Below, piece after piece: positions 1-8,368 of a stretch of 55,673 bases of DNA. The stretch comes from JAEXNA01 sp050486105. Lineage in GTDB: Bacteria > Vulcanimicrobiota > Xenobia > Xenobiales > JADMJV01. The notes below the pieces were generated by a model. It did not search any database. It was not told the DNA's origin and was given only the letters and a program-made list of their open reading frames with translations. The position numbers and the translations under genes are program-made. Location of the stretch: the NCBI GenBank assembly GCA_050486105.1, contig JBJHCR010000004.1:1-55673 (forward strand), in the 5' to 3' direction. The number at the start of each line of letters is the position of its first letter. Position 1 is the stretch's first letter.

Positions 1-1130
1 GCTTCCATCCGAGAGAACCGACTTTCGTCGACTTGAAGTTCCTTTAGGGCCGGATTGTTGCCCACGCCAGGGAGCATCTTGACCAAATCTTGCAACGGGC
101 CAAGTTTGCGAATTTGCTGCATCTGCCCGAGGAAGTCGTCCAAGTCGAAATTGTTCTCAAGGATCTTTTGCTCGAGGGCCGCGGCCTCTTCTTCGTCCAT
201 GGTCTGTTCGGCTTTTTCGATCAGCCCCAGGACATCACCCATACCGAGGATACGGGAGGCTAGACGATCCGGATGGAAGACTTCCAGTGCTTGGAGACGC
301 TCTCCTAGACCGATGAACTTTATCGGCTGCCCGGTCACCTCGCGAATAGACAGCGCCGCTCCACCTCGGGCGTCCCCGTCGAGCTTGGTCATAATAACGC
401 CGGTGGTCTGGATCTCTTTAGCGAACTGCTCGGCGATGTTCACGGCGTCTTGGCCGGTCATGGCGTCGACCACCAGCAGCACTTCGTCGGGAGACAGAGC
501 TTTTCTGGTTTCTTTGAGCTCCGCCATGAGTTCGTTGTCGACGTGAAGTCGACCAGCGGTGTCCACGATGACCACGTCGAATTCTTCTTTTTTCGCGTGG
601 GCTACAGCCGCTTTGGCGATATCGATAGGGCTGTTCTTGTCTCCCATTTGAAAGACGGGACAGCCGATCTGTTCACCCAGAACCTCAAGTTGCTTGATTG
701 CTGCTGGCCGATAGACATCGGTGGCAGCTAGAAGGACTTTTTTCTTGTCTTGCTCTTTTAGGCGCAAGGCCAATTTGCCGGAAGAAGTGGTTTTACCGGA
801 ACCGTTGAGCCCCACCATCATAATGACCGTAGGGGGGGTGCTGCTCAAATTGAGTGGGGCGGCTTCCCCTCCCATGAGGGCGATAAGTTCATCGCGGACA
901 TACTTGACCACTAACTGTCCTGGAGTCAGGCTTTTCCAAAGCTCTTCGCCGATGGCTCGCTCTTTAACCTTGGCGATAAAAGTCTTGACAACCGAAAGGG
1001 AAACATCGGCCTCAAGTAAGGCCCGACGCACTTCCCGCAGAGTCTCTTTGACATCTTGCTCGGTGAGCTTGCCTCGGCCGCGCAGTTTGTCGATGACTCC
1101 GCTTATTCTTTCAGACAGTGACTCGAACAT
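1..1130 (-). CDS. ffh: Signal recognition particle GTPase Ffh (C-terminus cut by window edge)
   Basis: SRP54-type GTPase that binds the SRP RNA and targets signal sequences of nascent membrane and exported proteins to FtsY. The ATG at 1130 opens a typical Ffh N domain (MFESLSERISGVIDKLRGRGK, then the LTEQDVKE helix). The G domain follows with P-loop GLNGSGKTT, the DVYRPAA motif, DTAGRLHVD and TKLDGDARGG. The methionine-rich M domain starts near GMGDVLGLIEKAE and runs off the left edge, so about 376 of the usual 440 to 450 residues are visible. The reading frame is open to position 1 with no stop. It is transcribed leftward from its own strong promoter at 1141-1170. Identification is secure. 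Confidence 0.97.
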   Translation of the reverse strand, partial: MFESLSERISGVIDKLRGRGKLTEQDVKETLREVRRALLEADVSLSVVKTFIAKVKERAIGEELWKSLTPGQLVVKYVRDELIALMGGEAAPLNLSSTPPTVIMMVGLNGSGKTTSSGKLALRLKEQDKKKVLLAATDVYRPAAIKQLEVLGEQIGCPVFQMGDKNSPIDIAKAAVAHAKKEEFDVVIVDTAGRLHVDNELMAELKETRKALSPDEVLLVVDAMTGQDAVNIAEQFAKEIQTTGVIMTKLDGDARGGAALSIREVTGQPIKFIGLGERLQALEVFHPDRLASRILGMGDVLGLIEKAEQTMDEEEAAALEQKILENNFDLDDFLGQMQQIRKLGPLQDLVKMLPGVGNNPALKELQVDESRFSRME

Positions 1131-1140
1131 AATTCGACGT

Positions 1141-1170
1141 AGTATACGAGGGTCCGTTCGGCTCTGTCAA
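1141..1170 (-). promoter_or_regulatory. ffh promoter (sigma70-like), almost leaderless
   Basis: On the minus strand TTGACA (1165-1170) is followed after 18 nt by TATACT (1141-1146). The ffh ATG lies only 10 nt beyond the -10, so the predicted transcript would start about 4 nt before the start codon, with no room for a Shine-Dalgarno site. Seen directly; the start point is inferred. Confidence 0.75.
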
Positions 1171-1198
1171 CGGATTTTTGGCGGAATGTAACTTTTGG

Positions 1199-2173
1199 CT
1201 AGCGTTCGCTGTAGTGGCTAAACAGCTCGTTGGCCAGATTAGACCAGGTCTTTCTGGCAGCTTCTCTATCGGTGATATCGTCGCCGAGCATCACGATGAC
1301 GAAGGCCCCTTGGGGGGCATAGACGATGCCGGCGTCGTGCAGGAGCCCGGTCAGTTCCCCGGTCTTATGGGCCAACTTGGTGTCCTCAGGAAACCCATCT
1401 CCGATCATGTCATGGCGTTTTTGACCTTCGAGAATCTCGTGCATGTGGTTCGAGCCTGGCAACTGGTTATGAGCCAACATTTGCAGCAACAGGGCCATGT
1501 CCTTGGCACTGGTCAGGTTGTCCTGTCCGCGATCTATGGCGGAAAAGTCGTAAACGTCTCTCTGAAAAGTGGTGTGCTCCAGTCCCAGATTCTTGGCGCT
1601 CTGATGGACGAGATCTCGACCTAAGTGGTCCGTGAGCATCTGGGTGGCGGTGTTGTCGCTCTCGGTGATCATCAACTCGGCGAGCTCTTCGAGGGTGTAC
1701 TTGCTTCCTTCCTTGGCTTGTTGCAGAGAGCCGGAGCCACCGACCTTTTGCCGACTTTCGAGGGTCAGCAGGTCGTCGGGAGAGTGGAGGCCCTCTTGGA
1801 ACTGTCGATACAGTTCGACTAAGATGACCAGTTTGACCAGGGAGGCTGATTCGAACGGCTCTTCAGGGCGGAGTTCGACGGTTTGGGCAGAGTCGAGGTC
1901 TATGAAAACAATGGAGCATTTCCCCGGGAAGGCCTTTCCGGACTCTTCAATGGCAAGTTTTGCGGCCTCAAGGTTCCTGGCGGGGGTAGGGTGTGGGGTG
2001 GCAGAGGTATCGGCCGCTCCGGTTTCTACCAAATTGGGAGAGGGAGACGCCACAGAGTCGCTAGGAGCGATTGGGACCGAGTTTTGACATCCGCAAAGCG
2101 ACAGGAGCAGGAGCGCTTGGCAGGCGAACGCATTGAAGTTCTTCAGCCCCCTTACAGGTCTCCTGGTTCTCAT
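1199..2173 (-). CDS. Beta-lactamase class A-like serine hydrolase, probable lipoprotein
   Basis: Member of the class A beta-lactamase/transpeptidase-like superfamily (324 aa). The active-site motifs are in order: S111-L-V-K114 (SxxK), S172-D-N174 and K270-T-G272. I see no ExxLN motif on the omega loop (the region reads FQRDVYDFSAIDRG), so deacylating lactamase activity is doubtful; a cell-wall DD-peptidase or penicillin-interacting role is equally possible. The start at ATG 2173 gives a basic N-terminus (MRTRRPVRG), a hydrophobic stretch and a lipobox-like LCGC (Cys29), followed by a Ser/Pro/Ala-rich linker. The open frame extends to 2353 but that would overlap the divergent RNase gene. No good Shine-Dalgarno is visible. 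It ends just before the ffh promoter. Confidence 0.85.
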   Translation of the reverse strand: MRTRRPVRGLKNFNAFACQALLLLSLCGCQNSVPIAPSDSVASPSPNLVETGAADTSATPHPTPARNLEAAKLAIEESGKAFPGKCSIVFIDLDSAQTVELRPEEPFESASLVKLVILVELYRQFQEGLHSPDDLLTLESRQKVGGSGSLQQAKEGSKYTLEELAELMITESDNTATQMLTDHLGRDLVHQSAKNLGLEHTTFQRDVYDFSAIDRGQDNLTSAKDMALLLQMLAHNQLPGSNHMHEILEGQKRHDMIGDGFPEDTKLAHKTGELTGLLHDAGIVYAPQGAFVIVMLGDDITDREAARKTWSNLANELFSHYSER

Positions 2174-2267
2174 CCAAAGCGCCACTTCTCGAACAAACCA
2201 ATCTTTCCCCCTGGTGGAGTTCAGATTTGCCAGGAACTCAAGCTTTAGGGGAGAAACTTCGCGGCCT

Positions 2268-3944
2268 ATGTTCAAAGAGATCCTTATCACCAGAGACGAA
2301 CGCGAAGGCCGAGCAGCAGTACTCGAGGACGGTGTTCTGTCAGAATTTCTCATAGCTCGCGAAGAACGTCAGGTCGGCTCTATCTATAAGGGGCGAGTAG
2401 CCAACGTGCTGCCGGGGATGAACGCGGCCTTTGTCGATCTTGGGCTTGAGCGCAACGGCTTTCTATGCGCTGATGATGCTGCGGCGCACCTAGGGGAAGA
2501 GGCCTCGGCAAGTCTGCGACGAGCCAACATCAGCGACATGATCAGGGTGGACCAAGAGGTTTTGGTGCAGGTGGTCAAGGAGGCCGTGGGCACTAAAGGG
2601 GCCAGAATAACGACCTACGTTACCATGCCAGGCCGCTACCTAGTGCTGATTCCTGCGGCCAATTACACCGGGGTGTCCCGCCGAGTGGAAGACGAAGAGG
2701 AAAGGAATCGACTGAGGCTCATCGCCGAAAAGATCAAGCCCGAAGGAATGGGGATCATCGTTCGAACCTCGGCCAGCGGTCGCACTCTCGAAGAGTTGGA
2801 GCGAGAGATGAAGTTCTTGGTCCGCTCTTGGAATCGGGTCCACAAGACCGCGAAACGACGCCGAGCTCCGGCCATAGTTCATCAAGAATTAGCGCTCATC
2901 GACAAGATTGTCAGGGACATTCTTCACGCAGATGTGAATCGCCTGATCATCGACAACGCGGAAGAGTATGCCAAGGTCACCGAGCGACTCGAAGCGACGG
3001 CCCCTCGCATGTTGGATCGGGTTTTCCTCTATAATCACTCCGTACCGTTATTCGAGTTCCACGGGATCGATCAAGAGATCGAGCAGGCGCTCAATAGGAA
3101 AGTGTGGCTGGAGTCCGGGGGCTACCTCATCATTGACCGCACCGAAGCGCTCTGGGCTATAGATGTGAACACCGGCAAATACACCGGCAAGACGGCATCT
3201 CTAGCTGACACCATCCTAAAGACCAACCTGGAGGCTGTAGGTGAGATTTGCCGACAGTTGCGATTGCGCGACATCGGTGGGATTATCATCGTTGATTTTA
3301 TCGATATGGAGTCCCCCAGCGACCGACGGAGGCTGCTCTCGGCTTTAGTAGAGGAACTCAAGAAAGACCGCACCCGGACTCACCTTGTCGGCATGACAGA
3401 ATTGGGCTTGGTGCAGTTGACTCGAAAGCGAGAAGGCAAGGACCTTGACCTAGTGCTTCGCGAAGAGTGTAGTTACTGTGGTGGAAAGGGTCGGCTGTTG
3501 TCACCCAAGACCATCGCTCTTCGAATTCGACGAGAAATTCTCCGAAGGCTGTCTACCAGTAAGGAAGAGGCTGTCTTCGTGGAGCTTCATCCACGCGTGG
3601 GTGTCGAGTTTCTGGGTGCTGACGGGGAAGAACTGGAGGCTCTGGAACAGCAGATCGGGCGAACTGTCTTCGTCCGGGCTGAAGAGGACATTCATCAACT
3701 CGACTACCAAGTGACACTGGGCAGCCGCAAAGAAATGGCTCGCCGCATCGATAAGTTGACCCAAGGGCAGAAAGCTCAAGCCTATCTCGACGAGGCCTTC
3801 GGAGCTTCTAATCGGAACGCAGTCACGGTGATCCACGGAAATCTGGTCGAAGTCCTCAATCTGGGAGATCGGGTTGGGAAAGTGGTTGAGGTTCGGGTCA
3901 CTGATCCCAAGGCTCCCATGCCCAAGGCTGAACTCGTTCGCTAG
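2268..3944 (+). CDS. rng: Ribonuclease E/G family endoribonuclease
   Basis: Single-strand endoribonuclease for rRNA maturation and mRNA decay (558 aa, RNase G size, no long RNase E scaffold tail). An N-terminal S1-like RNA-binding domain (around VGSIYKGRVANVLPGMNAAF) is followed by the catalytic domain. D299 (AIDVNTGKYTGK) and D343 (IIIVDFIDM) match the E. coli RNase E metal ligands D303 and D346. C401 and C404 (CSYCGGKGR) match the zinc-link that joins subunits. The ATG at 2268 (MFKEILITRDE) was chosen over the longer open frame because it begins the conserved N-terminus; AGGGGAG lies 13 nt upstream. The stop codon directly abuts the GTG of the next gene. Confidence 0.95.
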   Translation: MFKEILITRDEREGRAAVLEDGVLSEFLIAREERQVGSIYKGRVANVLPGMNAAFVDLGLERNGFLCADDAAAHLGEEASASLRRANISDMIRVDQEVLVQVVKEAVGTKGARITTYVTMPGRYLVLIPAANYTGVSRRVEDEEERNRLRLIAEKIKPEGMGIIVRTSASGRTLEELEREMKFLVRSWNRVHKTAKRRRAPAIVHQELALIDKIVRDILHADVNRLIIDNAEEYAKVTERLEATAPRMLDRVFLYNHSVPLFEFHGIDQEIEQALNRKVWLESGGYLIIDRTEALWAIDVNTGKYTGKTASLADTILKTNLEAVGEICRQLRLRDIGGIIIVDFIDMESPSDRRRLLSALVEELKKDRTRTHLVGMTELGLVQLTRKREGKDLDLVLREECSYCGGKGRLLSPKTIALRIRREILRRLSTSKEEAVFVELHPRVGVEFLGADGEELEALEQQIGRTVFVRAEEDIHQLDYQVTLGSRKEMARRIDKLTQGQKAQAYLDEAFGASNRNAVTVIHGNLVEVLNLGDRVGKVVEVRVTDPKAPMPKAELVR

Positions 3945-5276
3945 GTGGGGTCTAGAGAACTTTTCTCTGCCTGGTCTCGATTGCTCGAGAGGTTGTTCCC
4001 GGACGCCTTCACTCTAGCTCTAGTCTTGACCCTGGTGGCCGGTGGAGCGGCCATTGTGCTTACTCCGTACTCCGGATTCCAGGTCCTAGGATTCTGGGCC
4101 GGGGGTTTTTGGGAATTTCTGACTTTCGCCATGCAGATGGTGCTGATTCTGGTCACTGGTCAAGCGTTGGCGCTCGCTCCTTCGGTCGCTCGCCTTATCG
4201 ATCGCCTGGTGGAGGTTCCAAAGAGTCAGAAAGTTGGCGTGGTCTTGGTCTGCTTGGGAGCCATGGTTGGTGGATGGCTGAACTGGGGGTTCGGCCTGGT
4301 GGTGGGTGCTATCCTGGCTCGCAAAGTGAGTGACCGCTTGGGTGCACTTCTAGGAGAGGATCACATCAATCGAGGCCTTATCGGAGCCGCAGGATACACC
4401 GGAATGGCCTTTTGGCATGGAGGGCTATCAGGTTCGGCGCCGTTAACGGTGGCCACCCCAGGACACTTTCTCGATCATATGGTGGGCGTCTTACCGTTGT
4501 CGGAGACGGTGTTCTCCGTGGACAACTTTTCGTTCACTCTATTGATGCTGGTGGCGGTTCCGGCATTTCTTTGGTATCTCGCTGGAGTTATTCCCATTGG
4601 AACTCCTCTAGCTGAAACCTCCGCAGAGCGGGCCAAGAGCGAAGAGGCTCACGGGCCTATTACCCCGGGACAGCGGCTCTTGGCTTACACCGTGGCTGCG
4701 GTGGCTGCGGTCTGGTGGTTCGGCTTCCGGGAAGGCTTGGGGCTTGATTCGCTTAATTTCTTTTTCCTTTTCTTGGGTTTGCTCTTGCATGGCTCGCCCG
4801 TGCGCTACGCTAAGGCTCTGGACCAAGGCATGTCCGGAGTTTCTGGAATCATCTTGCAGTTTCCGTTTTATGCCGGCATCGTTGGTCTCAGCAGCGGGTC
4901 CGGACTCATCGGACAGATCTCCGAGATCTTCGTGGACCTAAGTCGATGGAGTCAAGAAAGCCTCGGTTTTCAGCCTTTTCTGATCTTCGTTTTTCTTTCT
5001 GCGGGCCTGGTCAATCTTTTCGTTCCTTCGGGTGGTGGTCAGTGGATGATTCAAGGGCCTATCGTATTGCAGGCCGCTGAGCAACTGGCGATCCCTGGTT
5101 CTGAGGCGGTCATGGCCGTGGCCTACGGCGATCAGTGGACCAACCTACTGCAGCCCTTTTGGGCACTTCCCTTGCTGGCCATTACAGGGCTGAAGCCTGC
5201 ACAACTGTTGAGTGTGAGCAGCCTGCTGCTGCTCTGGATGGGAGCACTCACCTGCCTTGCACTGATGTTTTTCTGA
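3945..5276 (+). CDS. AtoE/short-chain fatty acid transporter family membrane protein
   Basis: Polytopic inner-membrane protein (443 aa, about 12 hydrophobic segments) resembling the AtoE family (SCFA_trans), which imports short-chain fatty acids such as acetoacetate and butyrate. Family-like stretches include the N-terminal RLFPDAFTLALVLTL, the segment VGGWLNWGFGLVVGAILARK and the C-terminal VPSGGGQWMIQGPI. The GTG start follows the rng stop codon with no spacer, so translation is probably coupled to rng, an unusual pairing. The family match is by recognition of motifs; the substrate is not provable. A short perfect palindrome CAAGATCTTG follows at about 5286. Confidence 0.85.
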   Translation: MGSRELFSAWSRLLERLFPDAFTLALVLTLVAGGAAIVLTPYSGFQVLGFWAGGFWEFLTFAMQMVLILVTGQALALAPSVARLIDRLVEVPKSQKVGVVLVCLGAMVGGWLNWGFGLVVGAILARKVSDRLGALLGEDHINRGLIGAAGYTGMAFWHGGLSGSAPLTVATPGHFLDHMVGVLPLSETVFSVDNFSFTLLMLVAVPAFLWYLAGVIPIGTPLAETSAERAKSEEAHGPITPGQRLLAYTVAAVAAVWWFGFREGLGLDSLNFFFLFLGLLLHGSPVRYAKALDQGMSGVSGIILQFPFYAGIVGLSSGSGLIGQISEIFVDLSRWSQESLGFQPFLIFVFLSAGLVNLFVPSGGGQWMIQGPIVLQAAEQLAIPGSEAVMAVAYGDQWTNLLQPFWALPLLAITGLKPAQLLSVSSLLLLWMGALTCLALMFF

Positions 5277-5341
5277 AGAAATTAACAAGATCTTGACCTG
5301 TTGTTCCGGGGTAGGGAGCAGGGCGGTGAGAAGTTTCAGTG

Positions 5342-6289
5342 ATGAGACGATCCTGGATTCGAGCTTGGGGTGCCCTGGCCGGTCTTCTTGTGCTGTTCTT
5401 AGTGGGGTTTTGTCCTCTTCCATATTCTCCAAGCTCATCAGCCGATTCTTCATTACCCGAGCCATCGGAGTTGATTGGGGGAGTTCACGCAGTGCTGGGC
5501 TCCTGGAACCTGTGGAACCTATTCGACACGGTGGACGATGCCTATAACGACGATGTCTTAACTGAGCCGGAGTACACCAGCAAGCTTCGCATCCTTAGCC
5601 AAGTTATCGATGGACTTGCGGTGGACGTGTTGGGGGTACAAGAGGTCGAGACCCTAGAGTGTTTGCAAGACCTAAACAGGAGCTTGTCACGACCTTTCCA
5701 AGAAGTGGTTTTGGTACCAGGCAACGATAGGTATCGAGGCATTCAAGTTGGCCTCTTGAGCCGCTTTCCGGTGTTGAAGGTGAAGAGTCACGCCTCCACG
5801 CCCCTTCACCTTCAGACTGCTTCCAGCCGCACCACCCGATTTTCTCGGGATTGCTTAGAGGTCCATTTGGACACCGAGCCACGGCTCATCGTGTTGACCA
5901 ATCATTTCAAGAGTCAGGTGGGCTCGAAGAAGGAGTCGGCTCAGATTCGCAGAGCTCAGGCTCAAGGAGTGATGAGAATCGTGGTTGAGTTGAAGGAGCG
6001 CCATGGGGCTGAGGCCTTGGTGGTGGTGTTGGGAGACTTCAATGACCAGCCTCACAGTTGGGCCCTCGAACCCCTAATGAGCGGTCTGCTCGATCCGCTC
6101 GAAGGCCTGCCGGCTTCCTGGCGAGCGACACACCGATACGGGAATTTTGAGTCTCAACTCGATTATGTGCTAGTTGACCCAGATGCTCGGGAGAGAGTTG
6201 TTCAAGCTTGGGTGGCTGAGGATGTGAAAATGGCCAGCGACCACCGTCCGGTGCTCCTTCAGCTAAGGCTAGACCGAGCTCCCCAATAG
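5342..6289 (+). CDS. Secreted endonuclease/exonuclease/phosphatase family protein
   Basis: Metal-dependent phosphoesterase of the EEP (DNase I-like) superfamily, about 315 aa. The catalytic and metal-site signatures are in order: SWNLWNLFD, LGVQEVE, VVVLGDFNDQP and the C-terminal SDHRPVLL. The N-terminus (RRSWIRAWG, then a leucine/valine-rich stretch ending near GFCPLP) is a signal peptide or lipoprotein signal, so it probably acts outside the cytoplasm on nucleic acid or a phosphoester. Either ATG 5342 or the GTG three bases earlier could be the start. It ends 18 bp from the convergent gene's stop, with no obvious terminator between. Confidence 0.88.
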   Translation: MRRSWIRAWGALAGLLVLFLVGFCPLPYSPSSSADSSLPEPSELIGGVHAVLGSWNLWNLFDTVDDAYNDDVLTEPEYTSKLRILSQVIDGLAVDVLGVQEVETLECLQDLNRSLSRPFQEVVLVPGNDRYRGIQVGLLSRFPVLKVKSHASTPLHLQTASSRTTRFSRDCLEVHLDTEPRLIVLTNHFKSQVGSKKESAQIRRAQAQGVMRIVVELKERHGAEALVVVLGDFNDQPHSWALEPLMSGLLDPLEGLPASWRATHRYGNFESQLDYVLVDPDARERVVQAWVAEDVKMASDHRPVLLQLRLDRAPQ

Positions 6290-6307
6290 CGGGAGCACTG
6301 GTCGACT

Positions 6308-7579
6308 TCAGGGGCGGGGACTGAGCTGTTCCGCTTGTCGAAAGATCTCTTGGAAATCTTGGAAGCGGGCAAAGCCTTCACCGAGAAGTTGAAGACCCTG
6401 GTCCAGGAGTCCAGCCTGCAATCCTGGAGCACCCGTCTCCAAGAGTTGTAGCCCCTCTTCGAGCACCTCCAAGGCTTCTCGAAAGGCTTGATGGCCGCGC
6501 TTTAGAAGTTGGACATGCTCGGCAGGCAGGCTTGGGGGAGGCGATTCGAGCCGCTGCCAGCGCCCGCGGGTTTTTTCGAGTTTGCTGCGAAAAGCGGCGA
6601 CAGCCTGGCTCAGCGAAATGGACTGTCCGCTGGCTAGGGAGTCCTCTACGGCCCCTTGGAGTTTCAGGAGCTCTTCGGGAATGCTCGAGTCGTCGGAATC
6701 GAAGCTTTCAGCGTTTTCCTTGAATTCCACAGTAGAACGGCTCACCACCTCGGCTCTCGGGAGCACTGCACTGCATCCTCCGCATAAGCGGGATTCGGGG
6801 CTGTTGTCCGTACCGCAGCGGAAGCAAGCGATGGTGACCGGAGTTTGGTCCGCTTCTTTGAGCTCGAAGTACACAGAGTGAAGTATGTCGGCTGCTTCAA
6901 TCAAGGTGTCTAGAGCCGTCCTGAGTCTGTCGTCATCGGCTAATTCCAGAGCCAAGTCCAGTTCTTCGATCCCTTCGATCTGCAGCCCTAAAGCTGTGCT
7001 GAGATCGTCCTGGGCCGACTCGAAGGCGGCTTGTTCAAGTTGAGAGGGAATCATGTGCTCGACCGTCAGTTCGAGTTGCTCATGGTAATGACAAAACGCA
7101 TCCAAGCGCTCCACAAGGGCTGTCTTGGGGAGCCGTCCCTCCAAATAGAGATGAGCCACTCTAAGCAATTCCTGGGTGAAAGGGACCTCGGAATATCGAG
7201 TGCCCTCCAAGGTTTGACTTTTCATCTGGGCAAATTTGCCAAAGAGCCGCCCCACTTGGCTTTTGAGAGCCAGAGCTACCTCTCTAGCGGAAACCTTGCT
7301 TTTCCGTTCCAAGTGATGAGTCAGCTCAGCCACGAGTTTTCGAACCTCTCGAAACTCTGCTGGTATCTCGTTGGCCGCCTTGTTTTGGGGTTCACCTGCC
7401 GCTAGGAATTGGAGTTCCGAAAGGTAGACGCCGTAGAGAATCCCAAGGACTTCGTCGAAGCTTTGGAACACAGCAAAGATCTCGGGGAAATCAGCGTCCT
7501 CTTCGAGCAAGGAGATCAGATGATCGAGTTGCGAAATTTCGCTGGGGGCCTGGTGTTCTTTGAACATTGATGTTAACAT
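6308..7579 (-). CDS. Hypothetical helical protein with zinc ribbon
   Basis: No family recognised. The product (423 aa from ATG 7579) is strongly helical, rich in Glu, Leu and Ala, with long heptad-like runs. About residue 250 it carries a four-cysteine zinc ribbon (CFRCG, 12 residues, CGGC). There is no signal peptide or membrane segment, so it is probably cytoplasmic. The open frame continues upstream to 8026, but that part is the low-complexity antisense of the Met-rich gene and is not credible. A second in-frame ATG at 7567 is an alternative start. It is divergent from the Met-rich gene with a 94-bp shared regulatory region, which hints at a common pathway. Confidence 0.75.
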   Translation of the reverse strand: MLTSMFKEHQAPSEISQLDHLISLLEEDADFPEIFAVFQSFDEVLGILYGVYLSELQFLAAGEPQNKAANEIPAEFREVRKLVAELTHHLERKSKVSAREVALALKSQVGRLFGKFAQMKSQTLEGTRYSEVPFTQELLRVAHLYLEGRLPKTALVERLDAFCHYHEQLELTVEHMIPSQLEQAAFESAQDDLSTALGLQIEGIEELDLALELADDDRLRTALDTLIEAADILHSVYFELKEADQTPVTIACFRCGTDNSPESRLCGGCSAVLPRAEVVSRSTVEFKENAESFDSDDSSIPEELLKLQGAVEDSLASGQSISLSQAVAAFRSKLEKTRGRWQRLESPPPSLPAEHVQLLKRGHQAFREALEVLEEGLQLLETGAPGLQAGLLDQGLQLLGEGFARFQDFQEIFRQAEQLSPRP

Positions 7580-7673
7580 TTTTCGTAGGGTCTTGACCTT
7601 ACCCCTTGTCCGCGTGAGACTCCTGGTAATAATAGGTGAAGAAGTCGTTTTGAGAATCTTGAGGAGATAATCT

Positions 7674-8363
7674 ATGGCGTTTGCAATGAATCCTTTGATG
7701 GGAGCCCAAATGATGGGCGGCATGAACATGATGAGCAGCATGTTCATGATGATGCAGATGATGCAGATGATGCAAATGATGCAGATGATGATGGGCCAGA
7801 TGTCCCAGGGACAGCAAGGAATGCAGGGACCGGGCTGTGGCTGCAATTTCGATATGGGCCAGTCCATGGGGATGCCCGGAATGCCCATGCCCTTCCCTAT
7901 GCCCATGCCTTTCCCTATGCCGATGCCTTCGCAGGGCTCGTTTCCTCCATTCTCCTCGGCTCCGCCCCTCGACATTGGCTCCCATCGCGGCAATGGGCCG
8001 ATCTCGAATACCCTGATGCAGAGCATCAGCAGAAATCCTACGGTGGCCAGCCCAGGTTATTGTTATCGTGGAGTGAAGCACCATATGCGCCAGGTAGGGG
8101 TGAATCTGCAAGGCGGATCCGCCTATCAAGCGGCCGGCCAACTGGCCAATAATCCGAAGTTTCGCGAAGTTCGCGTCAGCCGTGACCAACTGAGAAGCCT
8201 GCCTCCCGGTGCCGTAGTGGTTTGGGACCGCAACCAGGGTGCAGGTAAGCCTCACGGTCATATCTCGATTTCCATGGGTAACGGACGGGAAGCCTCGGAC
8301 CGAGTTCGGCCTCAGATTGTCAATTATCCCTCGTCCTTTCGGGTCTTCGTCCCCAACGAGTAA
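7674..8363 (+). CDS. Met-rich low-complexity protein with C-terminal CHAP/NlpC-like domain
   Basis: The start ATG has a strong ribosome site (GAGGAGATAATCT before it). Residues 1-85 contain 32 methionines: first MMQ repeats (residues 23-40), then a Gly/Gln stretch with CGC, then PMPFPMPMPFPMPMP (71-85). The C-terminal half (about 120-229) looks like a small cysteine amidase/peptidase of the CHAP or NlpC/P60 type: Cys130 (GYCYRGVKHH), LPPGAVVVWD and the His-containing KPHGHISISMGNGREASD. There is no normal signal peptide, so any export would need another route. Roles to consider are metal (copper) binding, a hydrophobic adhesive segment, or wall hydrolysis. The function is unknown; the domain assignment is inference. 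A small gene follows after 5 bp. Confidence 0.85.
   Translation: MAFAMNPLMGAQMMGGMNMMSSMFMMMQMMQMMQMMQMMMGQMSQGQQGMQGPGCGCNFDMGQSMGMPGMPMPFPMPMPFPMPMPSQGSFPPFSSAPPLDIGSHRGNGPISNTLMQSISRNPTVASPGYCYRGVKHHMRQVGVNLQGGSAYQAAGQLANNPKFREVRVSRDQLRSLPPGAVVVWDRNQGAGKPHGHISISMGNGREASDRVRPQIVNYPSSFRVFVPNE
7749..7793 (+). repeat. In-frame 9-bp tandem repeat (ATGATGCAG units)
   Basis: Five consecutive 9-bp units, ATGATGCAG with two variants (CAA in unit 3, ATG in unit 5), encode the Met-Met-Gln repeats. A second low-complexity tract at about 7885-7930 encodes alternating Pro-Met/Pro-Phe. Units are multiples of three, so slippage would change length without breaking the frame. Confidence 0.85.
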
Positions 8364-8368
8364 AGCCT

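Noticed and set aside
7599..8261. Antisense open frames with His-rich or Ile/Gly-rich low complexity opposite the Met-rich gene
   Set aside because: They mirror the ATG/CAT repeat DNA, lack ribosome sites and overlap a gene with a strong one; also the reason the zinc-ribbon gene was shortened from 8026 to 7579.
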